From assembly GCF_006542335.1 (NCBI RefSeq), contig NZ_CP032485.1, positions 1,967,001 through 2,031,000 of the forward strand: a DNA stretch of 64,000 nucleotides, given 5' to 3'. The DNA is from Neokomagataea tanensis. Its GTDB lineage: Bacteria; Pseudomonadota; Alphaproteobacteria; Acetobacterales; Acetobacteraceae. Each line of letters begins with the position of its first letter. Within the stretch, counting starts at the first letter, position 1. The notes beneath the pieces were generated by a model, which was not told the DNA's origin, searched no databases, and saw nothing but the letters and a program-made list of their open reading frames with translations. The translations under genes were made by a program, and so were the position numbers. Shown piece after piece: positions 44,712 through 54,324 of the stretch.

Positions 44712-45599
44712 TCATCCAATTCCTCTTACTTTCCATTGGGCTTCCCACTGTTCTCTCGGTGGGATGGAGATTAATCCAGGTTTGTCTGTGAAGTCTCCTT
44801 TAAAACCAGCAGGTGTCGCGTAGCCTTGCCAAGGTTCAATGCAAAGAAAATTACTGCCTGGTATCATCCATAAGCCCAGACTGGGCAGGTTGGTCCAGCT
44901 CATTTCGAGGCCTTCACCGGACGATGTAACAAACTGCAGCTCTCTACTGGAAAGAGCTTCGAATATTATGGCCCCCTCTTGGAACAAGTCTTCAGAGAGT
45001 GCAACTTCTCTCTTGATAACCGGCGAGGGACTACACTTTAAAACAAGACCATCTTTTTTTAAGCGTCCGGTCGGTTTTTCTTCATTGTGAGAAAAAATGA
45101 GACGGTGTTGTGTTTTTGGGGTATCTGGAATAATTGGCCACTTGAAGGCTGGATGTGCTCCAATACTCATGGGAAGGTAATATTCATCGGTATTTATCAC
45201 CGAGTAAATGATATTTATTGTATCATTTTCTAGTGTGTACTTTACTCTTAGGATGAATTTGCGAGGGAAAAAGGCACGCGTTTCTGCATTGTCACGGAGT
45301 TCCAGAGTGCAGGAAGTTTCAGTACGTTCAACCCAGTCAAAGCGGCAATCCCTTGCAAAGCCATGTTGGGACATCCGTATGATTTGGCCATCTAGAGTTG
45401 CGCAGTCATCAGGTAATTTGCCGACGATAGGAAACAATATAGGCGAATGACGCGCCCACGGATCGGTGCCTTCCCAAAGCATTTCACGTTGTTGGCCGAG
45501 CGTACTAGTATATTGAAGACGTTGTAGTTCAGCGCCGTGCGCCGCAACGGTCGCGCAAAGCCTATTGTTTTTAAATTCATGCGATGCATCTGAAATCAT
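44712..45599 (-). CDS. Aldose 1-epimerase-family protein
   Basis: A 295-residue galactose-mutarotase-like beta-sandwich protein. HPILFPIVGKLPDD-like and MSQHGFARDCRFDW segments, IGAHPAFKWPI with a conserved His, and the C-terminal CIEPWQGYATPAG with a conserved Glu match the LacX-type branch of aldose 1-epimerases. The His and Glu catalytic pair is present. The anomeric sugar substrate is unknown; since acetic acid bacteria oxidise aldoses in the periplasm and phosphorylate others in the cytosol, a mutarotase for an imported sugar is plausible. It has no signal peptide and is convergent with rodA. Confidence 0.82.
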   Translation of the reverse strand: MISDASHEFKNNRLCATVAAHGAELQRLQYTSTLGQQREMLWEGTDPWARHSPILFPIVGKLPDDCATLDGQIIRMSQHGFARDCRFDWVERTETSCTLELRDNAETRAFFPRKFILRVKYTLENDTINIIYSVINTDEYYLPMSIGAHPAFKWPIIPDTPKTQHRLIFSHNEEKPTGRLKKDGLVLKCSPSPVIKREVALSEDLFQEGAIIFEALSSRELQFVTSSGEGLEMSWTNLPSLGLWMIPGSNFLCIEPWQGYATPAGFKGDFTDKPGLISIPPREQWEAQWKVRGIG

Positions 45600-45687
45600 G
45601 ATTTTCTCTGAAATATCAGGTCAGTAGAAAAACCTTCCGAATTTTCGGTCATGTAAGGAAGGCGATAGTCTATCTGCTTTGAACGAT

Positions 45688-45720
45688 AGGCACCCTGCCA
45701 CAATTATGGGGAGGGTGCCT
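45688..45720. terminator. Hairpin downstream of glyS
   Basis: AGGCACCCT (45688-45696) and AGGGTGCCT (45712-45720) form a 9-bp stem, and the inner part can extend by further GC pairs around CAATTATGG. It is 6 bases past the glyS stop on the minus strand. The following T-tract is short (TATCGTT), so termination efficiency is uncertain. Confidence 0.55.
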
Positions 45721-45726
45721 TGGTGT

Positions 45727-47781
45727 TTAGCCGTCGATTTGGCTGAAGTCAGCAATCAACCCGGTGGTTGCGCGGAATGTTGCCAAAAGGCGTAGGCGAT
45801 TTTTCCGAACATCGGCTTCCGGAGCGTTTACAATCACGGCGTCAAAGAAACGGTCCAACACGGGACGTAAGCCCGCGATAGATTGCATTGCCTGTGTGAA
45901 GTTCTCGGCCTCAAGGGCTGCTTTAGTCTCGGATAGTGACGAGCTAAGCGCTGCTGCTAGAGCGCGTTCTTCGTCTTGGGTGTAAAGCGACGCGTCAGGC
46001 TCCCCAGTGTGAGGGCCGTCTTTTTTATCTTCGATACGAAGGATATTTGCTGCGCGCTTTGCGGCGGCCAGAAGGTTTGTTCCGTCCTCAGACTGGATCA
46101 TGGCGGAGAGGGCGTCTGTACGCGCAAGAAGACGTACAAGGTCCCCATCCAAGCCGTCAGCCAGTGTTGCAGCCAAAACATCGTAACGTGCACCTTCGCT
46201 GCGAAGTTGTACGCGTAGACGCTCAGCGATGAAGGCCGGCAGAGTTTTGAGTGTTTCACCCTCGCGACCCGCCGCAGCTTCAGAAATGAGCGCTATTAGA
46301 TCGAGGCGCAGTGCATTGTCGCGGATAGTTCGGATGACACCGAGTGCGGCGCGGCGGAGGGCATATGGGTCTCCGGAGCCGCTTGGTGTTTCACCAATGG
46401 CGAAAAAGCCTGCCAGCAGGTCCAAGCGATCAGCGAGAGCCACCGCAATAGAAACAGGGGCTGTTGCTGTTGCGTCTGCTTGCCCGCGTGGGAGGTAATG
46501 TTCGGATATCGCTTGAGCCACGGCTGGTGCTTCGTTGTCATGCGCGGCGTAATATCCGCCCATCACGCCCTGCAATTCCGGGAACTCGCCTACCATGCCA
46601 GCGGTCAGGTCTGCTTTTGACAGAAGGCCCGCGCGCTCAGCATGTGCGATGCTGATAGCGTCAAGGCCCATGGCTTGGGCGATTTTCCCGGCGAGGCTTG
46701 ATATGCGTTGCGCGCGTGCGCCTTGTGTGCCCAGTTTGGCATGAAACGTTACGGCATCAAGAGCTGGGACGCGTTCAGCTAATGGCGTTTTGCGGTCAAG
46801 GTCCCAAAAGTGGCGGGCATCAGCGAAACGAGCGCGCAATACGCGTTCATTCCCTGCGATAGTCAGGGCGCCGTTATCGGCAAAAGGCAGGTTGGCAACA
46901 AATGCGAAGAGCGGTGCTGCTTTGCCCTCTTTGGTGCGAAGTGCAAAGTAACGCTGGTTGATCCGCATCGAGACTTGCATGACTTCCGGAGGGAGGTCCA
47001 TGAAGGCATCATCAATTTTGCCAATCAACGTTTCTGGGAATTCGACGAGACCAGCGACTTCGTTGACCAGGCCCTCATCTTGAACAATGAGCGCATCATG
47101 CTCTGCTGCCCGTGCAGCAACGCCTTCACGGATCATGGTGCGACGCTCTTCTGCATCGACGATAACAGAGCGCTCGGTCAGGCTGCTAAGCCACTGGGAT
47201 GCGGATGTGACGGTGAAGGCTTCAGGGGAGAGGAAGCGGTGGCCTTCGGATTGTGTGCCTGAGCGCAGACCGTGCGCGTCGTCCCCGTCGCGGCTTAAGT
47301 CAAACTCAACAAGGGAGCCGTCAAGCAGGCATGTAATGCGGCGGAGAGGGCGGATCCACGTAAAGAGGGAGCCGTTACCCCAGCGCATTGATTTAGGCCA
47401 AGGGAATTTCCACAGCAGGTCCGGCAACGCTTCTGCGATACGGCGTGATGCGGGAACCGGTGGGAGGTCTTTATTAAGCACCCAAAAGCCATTTTCCAAC
47501 GTTAAATCGTTGGGCGTCACGCCATGCTTGCGTGTGAAACCGGCAAGGGCTTTCTCAGGTGCGCCGTCACGTGGTCCGCGTTCAGAGAGTGTGCGTGCAG
47601 GAATTTCGGCATCGACGTCCAACGCAATAGCGATGCGGCGTGTGCCGTAATAAGTGCGGATGTTGGATGGGTTGAGGCCGTTCAGCGCTGTTGTAAGCAG
47701 GGAGGACAAGTCATTTGCGGCTTTTTCCTGCGCGCCAGCGGGAATTTCTTCGGAGAAGAGCTCAAGGAAAAATTCAGCCAT
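45727..47781 (-). CDS. glyS: Glycyl-tRNA synthetase, beta subunit
   Basis: Beta chain of the heterotetrameric bacterial glycyl-tRNA synthetase, needed for tRNA recognition and part of aminoacylation. The N-terminus [18 protein letters not shown] is diagnostic, followed by [14 protein letters not shown] and VQGE-type core and a C-terminal anticodon-binding domain with [14 protein letters not shown]. The ATG at 47781 lies inside the end of glyQ (the A of ATGGCTGA), with AAGGAC upstream; this gives 684 residues and an 8-base overlap that couples translation. Extended starts in the alpha subunit frame were rejected. Confidence 0.96.
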   Translation of the reverse strand: MAEFFLELFSEEIPAGAQEKAANDLSSLLTTALNGLNPSNIRTYYGTRRIAIALDVDAEIPARTLSERGPRDGAPEKALAGFTRKHGVTPNDLTLENGFWVLNKDLPPVPASRRIAEALPDLLWKFPWPKSMRWGNGSLFTWIRPLRRITCLLDGSLVEFDLSRDGDDAHGLRSGTQSEGHRFLSPEAFTVTSASQWLSSLTERSVIVDAEERRTMIREGVAARAAEHDALIVQDEGLVNEVAGLVEFPETLIGKIDDAFMDLPPEVMQVSMRINQRYFALRTKEGKAAPLFAFVANLPFADNGALTIAGNERVLRARFADARHFWDLDRKTPLAERVPALDAVTFHAKLGTQGARAQRISSLAGKIAQAMGLDAISIAHAERAGLLSKADLTAGMVGEFPELQGVMGGYYAAHDNEAPAVAQAISEHYLPRGQADATATAPVSIAVALADRLDLLAGFFAIGETPSGSGDPYALRRAALGVIRTIRDNALRLDLIALISEAAAGREGETLKTLPAFIAERLRVQLRSEGARYDVLAATLADGLDGDLVRLLARTDALSAMIQSEDGTNLLAAAKRAANILRIEDKKDGPHTGEPDASLYTQDEERALAAALSSSLSETKAALEAENFTQAMQSIAGLRPVLDRFFDAVIVNAPEADVRKNRLRLLATFRATTGLIADFSQIDG

Positions 47782-48664
47782 TGTTTTTGTCCTTTTCGGC
47801 TGCGTCTTCACCAGCTAGCCATGCTTCACAGGATGCTTTAGCGAGCGTACGGACACGGCCGATATAAGAGGCGCGCTCAGACACGGAGATGACGCCGCGT
47901 GCATCAAGCAGGTTGAACAGGTGGGATGCCTTCAGGCACTGATCAAAAGCAGGTTGCGCGACGCCAGCTTCTGCTAGGCGCATGGACTCTGCCTCACAAT
48001 CTTTAAAGTGAGCGAACAGCATGTCTGTGTTGGCAAGTTCAAAGTTATGGCGTGAGTAGTCTTTTTCCGCGCGCAGAAAGACGTCACCGTATTTCAGGCC
48101 TTTGCCATTATAGTCGAGGTCATAAACATTCTCGACACCTTGAACATACATTGCCAGACGTTCCAGCCCGTAGGTCAACTCTGTTGAGGGCATGACGGTT
48201 GGAATGCCGCCGACCTGCTGGAAATAGGTGAACTGAGTGACTTCCATGCCGTCACACCATACTTCCCAGCCGAGGCCCCACGCGCCGATGGTAGGATTTT
48301 CCCAGTCATCTTCCACGAAGCGGATATCGTGCTTATCGGGATCAATGCCTATGGCGCGGTAACTTTCCAGAAGCAGTTGCTGGCTATCTTCCGGTGTTGG
48401 CTTCAGCAGGACTTGGTATTGGTAGTAATGCTGAAGGCGGTTTGGGTTTTCACCGTATCGGCCGTCAGAGGGGCGGCGGCAAGGCTGCACATAGGCGCAA
48501 GACCACGGCGTGTTGCCCAAGGCGCGCAGCGTGGTGTGCGGGGACAGTGTGCCAGCCCCAAGTTCGGTGTCGTAGGGCTGGAGAATGGCACAGCCTTTCT
48601 CTGCCCAGAAACGGTGAAGGCGCAGGATGAGATCCTGAAAACAGAGCGGCCGATTGTCGGACAA
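47774..48664 (-). CDS. glyQ: Glycyl-tRNA synthetase, alpha subunit
   Basis: Alpha chain that holds the class II aminoacylation site. The 296-residue protein has [55 protein letters not shown] and [20 protein letters not shown], all hallmark stretches. The start is TTG at 48664; GGAG stands 9 bases before it and no in-frame ATG lies nearby. Glycyl-tRNA synthetase is split into alpha and beta genes in most Proteobacteria, as seen here. Confidence 0.96.
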   Translation of the reverse strand: MSDNRPLCFQDLILRLHRFWAEKGCAILQPYDTELGAGTLSPHTTLRALGNTPWSCAYVQPCRRPSDGRYGENPNRLQHYYQYQVLLKPTPEDSQQLLLESYRAIGIDPDKHDIRFVEDDWENPTIGAWGLGWEVWCDGMEVTQFTYFQQVGGIPTVMPSTELTYGLERLAMYVQGVENVYDLDYNGKGLKYGDVFLRAEKDYSRHNFELANTDMLFAHFKDCEAESMRLAEAGVAQPAFDQCLKASHLFNLLDARGVISVSERASYIGRVRTLAKASCEAWLAGEDAAEKDKNNG

Positions 48665-48770
48665 GGCGAGAGGCTCCGAAGTAAGCTAAAAATGGCCCTT
48701 ACCTTACAGGGGAAGGGGCAAAACCGAAAGAGTGCTTCGGTGGGTTTCAGCCTTTTGGCTAGATATGGTC

Positions 48771-48796
48771 AGAGGCGCACACCTAGTGCTGCCTCT
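48771..48796. terminator. Possible terminator-like hairpin between copper receptor and glyQ
   Basis: AGAGGC pairs with GCCTCT, and the inner GCAC pairs with GTGC around ACCTA with one bulge. It lies 38 bases past the receptor stop on the minus strand. There is no T-tract on either side, so a terminator or other RNA structure is only possible. Confidence 0.35.
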
Positions 48797-48833
48797 AACC
48801 TCAAAGACATTATTTCCAAAAAATAGCCGATTA

Positions 48834-50939
48834 TTAGAACTTGGCGCTGAGGCTGAGGTTAAAAGAGCGGCCTAGGCCGGGAAGAGGCGATAGAAAGCCC
48901 GTATGGTCATAGTCCCCGAAAGACAGGCCGCCAAGTGGCAGGAAATAATGCTGGTTCATCAGGTTTTCGATGCTGCCCTCAAGCGTGAAGGCGCGCCAAT
49001 GGTAGGTGCCACCGAAATCAAGAAGAGCGTATCCGGGTGTATGAGGTTCGCCACGGAGTAAATCGACAGTGCTTTTCTTTTTGACCAGTGTGAGTTCGGT
49101 ATAGGCACTCCAAGCGCCATAGGCTTCTTGAAAGCGCAGAGAGCCGTTTGCCGGCATCTGTTGATATAGGCCCGCATGTGTGACGAGGTCTTGTCCGCGC
49201 ACCCAATTCAAATGGGCATGGAATACAGCTTTGCCGTAATGGTCCGTATTCCATAGTTGGATAAAAGCGTTGTTGTTTATGCCATAGCTTTGAGCATCGT
49301 GGTTTGCAAAAATGAGAGTACGGCGGCCATTTGAGAGCGTGGTTAAGGGCGTAACGTTTATATAATGGTGCGTGTAGGTGAAGTAGGGTTGAAACTGCAA
49401 CTCCCAGAGTTGACCGCTTTTGTCGTGCCAATGGAGTGTTGTGCTGATGGTATTGGCAATTTCCGGGGTTAGGTTTGGGTTGCCGACATAGCCGTTCCCG
49501 TCACCAAACCAGCCGATCATTTGCATTGTCATAGCACCGCGCCCCCATGCGTACCGCTCGTAGAGATTAGGAGAGCGGGTTTTGCGCGCGTACCCGCCTT
49601 CGATGGAAAACATGTCTGATGCGTTCCAGTGGGCAAGGGCAGTGATATCGAAATTGTAATCAGTTCGTCTGCGGTCGAGAGTGTTAAAACGTTTTGCTGC
49701 CATGGCGTCCGCCATATTCATCATCCCTACCCATGAATACGGAGATACTGGCCCGGTATTCATCATGATGATGTCGCTGCGTAGGCCGAGTTCTGTTGAG
49801 AGGCGTGATGTCCAGTGTGCGTTCCATTCGGCGTAATGACCGAGATGGTTGCGATGACCGTGGTTGATGTTGTGGAATGTATTAGGCCCCATCATCATAC
49901 TGGCCAGCAAAGGCGGCCACCAATCATTGAGGCCATTATGTTCAAAAGCGCTGCCTATGCCGATGGTGTGTGAGGCGCTGAGTTGAATTGTACTTTTTAG
50001 CGAATAACCAGCCGTTCTTTGGTCTGTATTCATCGGCATACCTTCAGTCTCGCTGTGGCCGCCTTTATCTGAAAGCATATTCATCGCATGTGAGACGCGC
50101 TGCCAGAACGCGTTAGCTTCAACTGTGCCCCAGTGGAATGTGTTGGTGTATTTTCCGTTCACAAATGTGGAGCGATTATTGGTGAGGTCCATATATTGAT
50201 TGGGAAAGCCCTCGTAAGGCGTGTCTTGTTGGCCAGCTGTAAGGGTAAAAGTTTGAGTTTCGTGTTTGATGCCCAATATCACGGCGTGGTTAAAGGTGAG
50301 GTAGCTCGTTGAAAGAACTTGGCGCTCTGTTCCGCCTGTGTGGTAATTGCTTGCATGAGCATAGGACCCCGTATAGCGCAGACTAATCCAGTCATTTGCG
50401 ACGGTGATTGATCCAGAAGCGCCTGAGCCTCCGCCATTGCTGCGGTAAGTGCCCCGTGCTTCGCCTGTAATAAGCAGTTTGGAGCTTTTGGAAAAGACAG
50501 GTGCTTTGCGGGTAATACTGATTGTGCCGCCAGTACTGTCTCCCCCGTCCTTTACAGATGTAATGCCTGCTATTGCTGACGCAGATGAAACTGCATCCGG
50601 ATCAATATAGGACATGGCGGGGTTCATGTGATTGGGGCAGCCTGCAGAGAGGCGCATTCCGTCAATAAATGTTGCGATCCGATCATCGGCCATGCCGTTC
50701 AGTACGGGGAGAGCGGATATGCCACCAGCAGAATATGCGCTGAAACCGAGATCATTGCGTAGTAGGTCTGTGGTGTCGGCGCTATTGATGCGGTGACGCG
50801 CAGCGTTGACTGTGATGAGTTCTTCTTGAGTGGGGGCTTGCACATCCGCCGCATAAGCGGGGATTGGCAGAGTTGGAATGGTGCAGCCGCAAGCAAGCAG
50901 CGCGCACCGTGAAAGGCGGCGTGCGATAATGGAAATCAT
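48834..50939 (-). CDS. TonB-dependent copper receptor, OprC/NosA-like
   Basis: A 701-residue outer-membrane transporter. A signal peptide of about 30 residues precedes the TonB box EELITVNAAR. The plug contains CPNHMNPAMSYIDP with the CxxxM motif at about C101 and M105, and the barrel has HAM at about H284 and M286. This CxxxM plus HxM pair is the copper site of Pseudomonas OprC, and the spacing between the two motifs is nearly the same (about 183 residues). The barrel is rich in Met and His (GMPMNTDQ, MMMGPN, HGHRNHLGH) and ends in LSLSAKF. It is the second gene after a DUF2946-like protein, which supports a copper-acquisition role. Confidence 0.88.
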   Translation of the reverse strand: MISIIARRLSRCALLACGCTIPTLPIPAYAADVQAPTQEELITVNAARHRINSADTTDLLRNDLGFSAYSAGGISALPVLNGMADDRIATFIDGMRLSAGCPNHMNPAMSYIDPDAVSSASAIAGITSVKDGGDSTGGTISITRKAPVFSKSSKLLITGEARGTYRSNGGGSGASGSITVANDWISLRYTGSYAHASNYHTGGTERQVLSTSYLTFNHAVILGIKHETQTFTLTAGQQDTPYEGFPNQYMDLTNNRSTFVNGKYTNTFHWGTVEANAFWQRVSHAMNMLSDKGGHSETEGMPMNTDQRTAGYSLKSTIQLSASHTIGIGSAFEHNGLNDWWPPLLASMMMGPNTFHNINHGHRNHLGHYAEWNAHWTSRLSTELGLRSDIIMMNTGPVSPYSWVGMMNMADAMAAKRFNTLDRRRTDYNFDITALAHWNASDMFSIEGGYARKTRSPNLYERYAWGRGAMTMQMIGWFGDGNGYVGNPNLTPEIANTISTTLHWHDKSGQLWELQFQPYFTYTHHYINVTPLTTLSNGRRTLIFANHDAQSYGINNNAFIQLWNTDHYGKAVFHAHLNWVRGQDLVTHAGLYQQMPANGSLRFQEAYGAWSAYTELTLVKKKSTVDLLRGEPHTPGYALLDFGGTYHWRAFTLEGSIENLMNQHYFLPLGGLSFGDYDHTGFLSPLPGLGRSFNLSLSAKF

Positions 50940-51063
50940 GGTTCAATTGACCTTCTGGAAACGGACTATGACCAGAAAAAAGCGCGAGCTAGGTGTTCGC
51001 ATTCAGTCAGTCAGAACAGACCGAATGCGGTTGCGGATCGCGCTTAATCTGCTGGAGCGTGTT

Positions 51064-51513
51064 TCAGGCGAAGGTCGGCGGCCCCGTTGACGGTGGAAGA
51101 AATGCCGGAGAGCGGGCGGGGCTATTTTGTTGCGCTGGTGGTGCGTAGGTTGTGGCAAATTGTAAAAGGGAGATGAGTAAGGCGATGATCGCCAACCCGA
51201 GGATAATTGCTGGTAAATGCAATAATGGGCACAAAGGGCAGGAATTAGTGTGTTGTTGATGGCCTTGGCGCATGGATGTGAGCGCCATGTTAGCCATGCA
51301 GTGCGCAGCCATGGGCGATGCTTGGGGTCCAATACGTACACCAGTCAAGCGCTCAAGGGTGGCTTTTGGTGACTCGTCAGGTAAGGATTGCGTCTGAAGC
51401 GTTAATTGGCCGCTAAGCCCGACCAAGATGCTCAAAAGAATGAACGACCTGAACAGGGGTTTTGTTAGTTTACTTATAGAGCGTGATGCGGCGTTTAACA
51501 GTTTTTCTTCCAC
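51064..51513 (-). CDS. DUF2946-like Cys/His/Met-rich membrane protein
   Basis: A 149-residue protein with a hydrophobic segment near residues 22-38, probably a signal anchor, and a second strong helix at about 100-120 (LPAIILGLAIIALLISLLQF). Between them lies AAHCMANMALTSMRQGHQQH, then CPLCPLL: several Cys, His and Met residues suited to copper binding. DUF2946 proteins have such a short periplasmic CPLC-type motif and commonly neighbour copper-related TonB receptors. It lies 124 bases upstream of the OprC-like receptor on the same strand and would be co-transcribed. Its function is not established. Confidence 0.7.
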   Translation of the reverse strand: MEEKLLNAASRSISKLTKPLFRSFILLSILVGLSGQLTLQTQSLPDESPKATLERLTGVRIGPQASPMAAHCMANMALTSMRQGHQQHTNSCPLCPLLHLPAIILGLAIIALLISLLQFATTYAPPAQQNSPARSPAFLPPSTGPPTFA

Positions 51514-51756
51514 GGGGTGTGAATTTCGTTGAAGTTTTTTAAAGAATTATTTTATTAAATTGTAAAGACTTCGAGATATATTTTTAACATTAGTTTAAAT
51601 TGACGAAATACAGGGCTGTTTTAGTCTTTTATGTACCTTCGCCGCAGCGGTGGAGAACATTTCCGACGGTATGGTTGGTGCAGGGCCTTGCCGGAAATGG
51701 GTGAGTGCATCATATTTTCAAGAGTGAATGATATCTCGTCTGGAAGGGCTGAGACG

Positions 51757-52515
51757 ATGAACAATGAAGAACGTGAGCTGATTTCTCGCTTTGTTGCACG
51801 TGTTGGTGGTGGAGCGCAGGGGCAGCAAGGCGGTGCCTTTGGATCTTTCGGTCAGCAGCAGACACCCGCTTTGCCTCCAGTTGACCCAGAGGCAGATCAG
51901 TTTATTGCCGATAATTTCCAACGCTACCCCGAAGCGAGATACCGCGTTACGCAGATGGCGGTTGTGCAGGAAGCCGCTCTAGCGCAAGCGCAAAACCGTA
52001 TCCGCCAGCTGGAATTCCAGTTGCAACAGGCTCAGGCACAACTTTCGCAGGCACAACAGCGCGGCAACTCTGGCAGTGGCGGCTTCTTCGGTGGGCTTTT
52101 TGGTGGCGGTGCGCGCCAGCAAAATGCAGCTCCCCCGCCGGGCTGGGGGGCGCAGGCACCGCAGCAAATGCCGCCTCAACAGCAATACGGTTATCCGCCG
52201 GGCTATCAGCAAGGAATGTTCCAGCGTGGTGGATCGGGCTTTTTGGGCTCTGCTCTTACCACGGCGGCAGGTGTTGCTGGCGGTATGATGGCGGCTGATG
52301 CGCTGGAAGGCTTGTTCAGTGATCACCACCATGGCGGCGGCTGGGGCCAAGATGGTGGCGGCTTCGGCGGCGGCGAAACAATCATCAACAATAACTACGG
52401 CGACTCTGGACAGGATCCGTTTGGTGGTTCCGGGACGGACGCAAGCGGCGGGTTTTCAGACTCTGATTTTGGCGGCGGTGATTTCGGCGGCAATAACTTC
52501 GATGACAGTTTCTAG
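51757..52515 (+). CDS. DUF2076 family protein, 252 aa
   Basis: The N-terminus MNNEERELISRFVARVGGGA begins the DUF2076 domain, a conserved helical stretch to about residue 105 that ends in a coiled coil (NRIRQLEFQLQQAQAQLSQ). Then come a low-complexity GGFFGGLFGGG segment, a Pro/Gln-rich linker, a hydrophobic region near 165-180 with GFLGSALTTAAGVAGGMMAA, a His/Gly patch (SDHHHGGGWG) and an acidic glycine-rich tail ending DDSF. Such proteins are described as envelope- or ABC-transporter-associated, with unknown role. ATG 51757 has GGAAGGG about 10 bases upstream; the longer frame was rejected. The gene is monocistronic. Confidence 0.8.
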   Translation: MNNEERELISRFVARVGGGAQGQQGGAFGSFGQQQTPALPPVDPEADQFIADNFQRYPEARYRVTQMAVVQEAALAQAQNRIRQLEFQLQQAQAQLSQAQQRGNSGSGGFFGGLFGGGARQQNAAPPPGWGAQAPQQMPPQQQYGYPPGYQQGMFQRGGSGFLGSALTTAAGVAGGMMAADALEGLFSDHHHGGGWGQDGGGFGGGETIINNNYGDSGQDPFGGSGTDASGGFSDSDFGGGDFGGNNFDDSF

Positions 52516-52535
52516 TAGGTCCTGACGGACTTGCT

Positions 52536-52568
52536 AGCCGCCCGGTGCATTACCGGGCGGCTTTTTTT
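52536..52568 (+). terminator. Rho-independent terminator after the DUF2076 gene
   Basis: AGCCGCCCGGT (52536-52546) pairs with ACCGGGCGGCT (52552-52562) around a 5-base loop and runs into a T7 tract. It lies 20 bases after the stop codon. Confidence 0.9.
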
Positions 52569-52635
52569 ATGTTCAACTTATGCGGGATTCAATGCGTTTG
52601 AGGGTTAGCGTTGAAGAAGTGTAAATGGGGGCGGT

Positions 52636-54180
52636 ATGTCTGGTTCTGTCGAGAATGCGCAAAAATTCCATGATGTCGCGGCGTTCGCCGATCTGGAAAA
52701 TGGCAAAATCCAATCATTTTCGATCGAAGGGCAAAGTTTGATCTTGGTAAGGGACGGTGAGACAGTCCACGCCTTGGAAGGAAAATGCCCCCATAAGAAT
52801 GCTCCTATGGAGCAAGGTGCTTTCTGCCACACCGAGACAGGGGAAGGGGTAGTCGTGTGCCCTTGGCATAAGGCTGTTTTCGACGTTGCAGATGGGCGTT
52901 TGCGGGAGCCTGTTGCGCTTGATCCGCTACAATATTTTCCGGTTATTGTGCGTGAGGGGCGGGTAAAGGTTAGTTTGAAAGCCGCAGAAAGAGAAACTCC
53001 TCAAAAACTTAACGGTGATGAGCATGTCTTGATTTTGGGGGCAGGCGCTGCAGGCGTGACAGCTGCGGTAACGTTAAGGCAGGAAGGTTTTGCAGGCACT
53101 ATTACGATGGTGACTGAAGAAAAAGACCTACCCTATGACCGCACTGCTTTGAGCAAGACCGTACTGCTCAGTGATGATGCTTCCGCTCGCGCACCAGTAT
53201 TGAGGGAAGAAGATTATTATAAAACGCACGATATTAATGTCGTACACGCAAAGCTGCGCTCTTTCGATCCGGCTACAAAAATGGCCGTGCTAGCGAATGA
53301 TGTAGAGCTTTTTGGGGACCATGTCTTGATTGCGACAGGTTCACTCCCGCGGCATTTGGGTATTCCGGGTGAAGATTTAGAAGGTGTCTTTGCTTTGCAT
53401 CGTGAGCGTGATGCAGAGTTAATTGCTGCGAAAGTAAAAGACGACCAGGCTGTAACGATTGTCGGTGCTGGTTTTGTCGGGCTTGAAGTCGCATCTTTGC
53501 TCAGGCAGCGCGGTGTTGGCGTTACTATTGTCACACCTTCGGAAATTCCCCTTGAGCGCCATTTGGGGCGTGAAATCGGTCTGCGCTTGCGTCAGTTGCA
53601 TGAAGATAATGGCGTGGCATTTGTGACGGACGCGCATGTTGTCGAAATTTACGGGAAAGGGCGCGCTGAGGGCATAAAACTCAGCGATGGAATGCGCCTC
53701 CCGGCGGCATTCATCTTGATGGGCGCAGGCGTTGTTCCTGCAGCCGAAACGATAGAAGGGCTGGACAGAGATTCTGAGGGAGCAATCGTGGTGGATCAAG
53801 CCATGGAAGCCGCGCCTGGAGTGTATGCCGCTGGAGATGTCTCAGCTTTGCGCTATGAGGGAAAGACATATCGTATAGAGCATTGGCGCCATGCTCAGGC
53901 TCAGGGACGGCAAGCGGCGCTGTCAATGTTGGGGCAAGGGGGGCGCTTGCCTGTGCCATGGTTTTGGACGCAGCAATTTGGCAAGAAAATTGAGGTCTTG
54001 GGCTGGGGTGAGGCTTTTGACTCTGTCCGCCTTGTTGGGGACATAAAAGGTTTTCATTTCTTGGCGACTTACATGCAGGGGGACCGACCGGTCGCATTAG
54101 CCGGTGCAGGGCACGCAGCTGAATTGGCTCGGGCTGCGGTGGATTTTGAGGGTTTTTTGAAAGCTGATGCCCAAAACTAG
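52636..54180 (+). CDS. Rieske-FAD NADH-dependent reductase (AIF-like)
   Basis: A 514-residue two-domain protein. The N-terminal Rieske [2Fe-2S] domain has the full ligand pairs C51-x-H53 (CPHKNAPM) and C75-xx-H78 (CPWHKAVFD). The flavin domain has an FAD-binding LGAGAAGVTAAV near residue 134, a PYDRTALSK segment near 168, NAD-binding VGAGFVGLEVAS near 275, and a C-terminal FAD contact VYAAGDVSAL near 395. Such Rieske-reductase fusions supply electrons to oxygenases or act as NADH-linked redox proteins (AIF-like). No oxygenase or cytochrome P450 is adjacent. It ends before aspS with 144 bases between. Confidence 0.88.
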   Translation: MSGSVENAQKFHDVAAFADLENGKIQSFSIEGQSLILVRDGETVHALEGKCPHKNAPMEQGAFCHTETGEGVVVCPWHKAVFDVADGRLREPVALDPLQYFPVIVREGRVKVSLKAAERETPQKLNGDEHVLILGAGAAGVTAAVTLRQEGFAGTITMVTEEKDLPYDRTALSKTVLLSDDASARAPVLREEDYYKTHDINVVHAKLRSFDPATKMAVLANDVELFGDHVLIATGSLPRHLGIPGEDLEGVFALHRERDAELIAAKVKDDQAVTIVGAGFVGLEVASLLRQRGVGVTIVTPSEIPLERHLGREIGLRLRQLHEDNGVAFVTDAHVVEIYGKGRAEGIKLSDGMRLPAAFILMGAGVVPAAETIEGLDRDSEGAIVVDQAMEAAPGVYAAGDVSALRYEGKTYRIEHWRHAQAQGRQAALSMLGQGGRLPVPWFWTQQFGKKIEVLGWGEAFDSVRLVGDIKGFHFLATYMQGDRPVALAGAGHAAELARAAVDFEGFLKADAQN

Positions 54181-54324
54181 GTGCTTCAACGGTAAGAAAA
54201 AGTCCGGACGTGCGTTTCAGTGTGCTCCAATACTTGACATTAGGGGCGCTCACCGGCTTCCTGCGCGGAATTGTTTTGTTCTGACGTAGGGCGCTTGCCG
54301 CCAGATAGTTTAGTGAGGTTTGTC

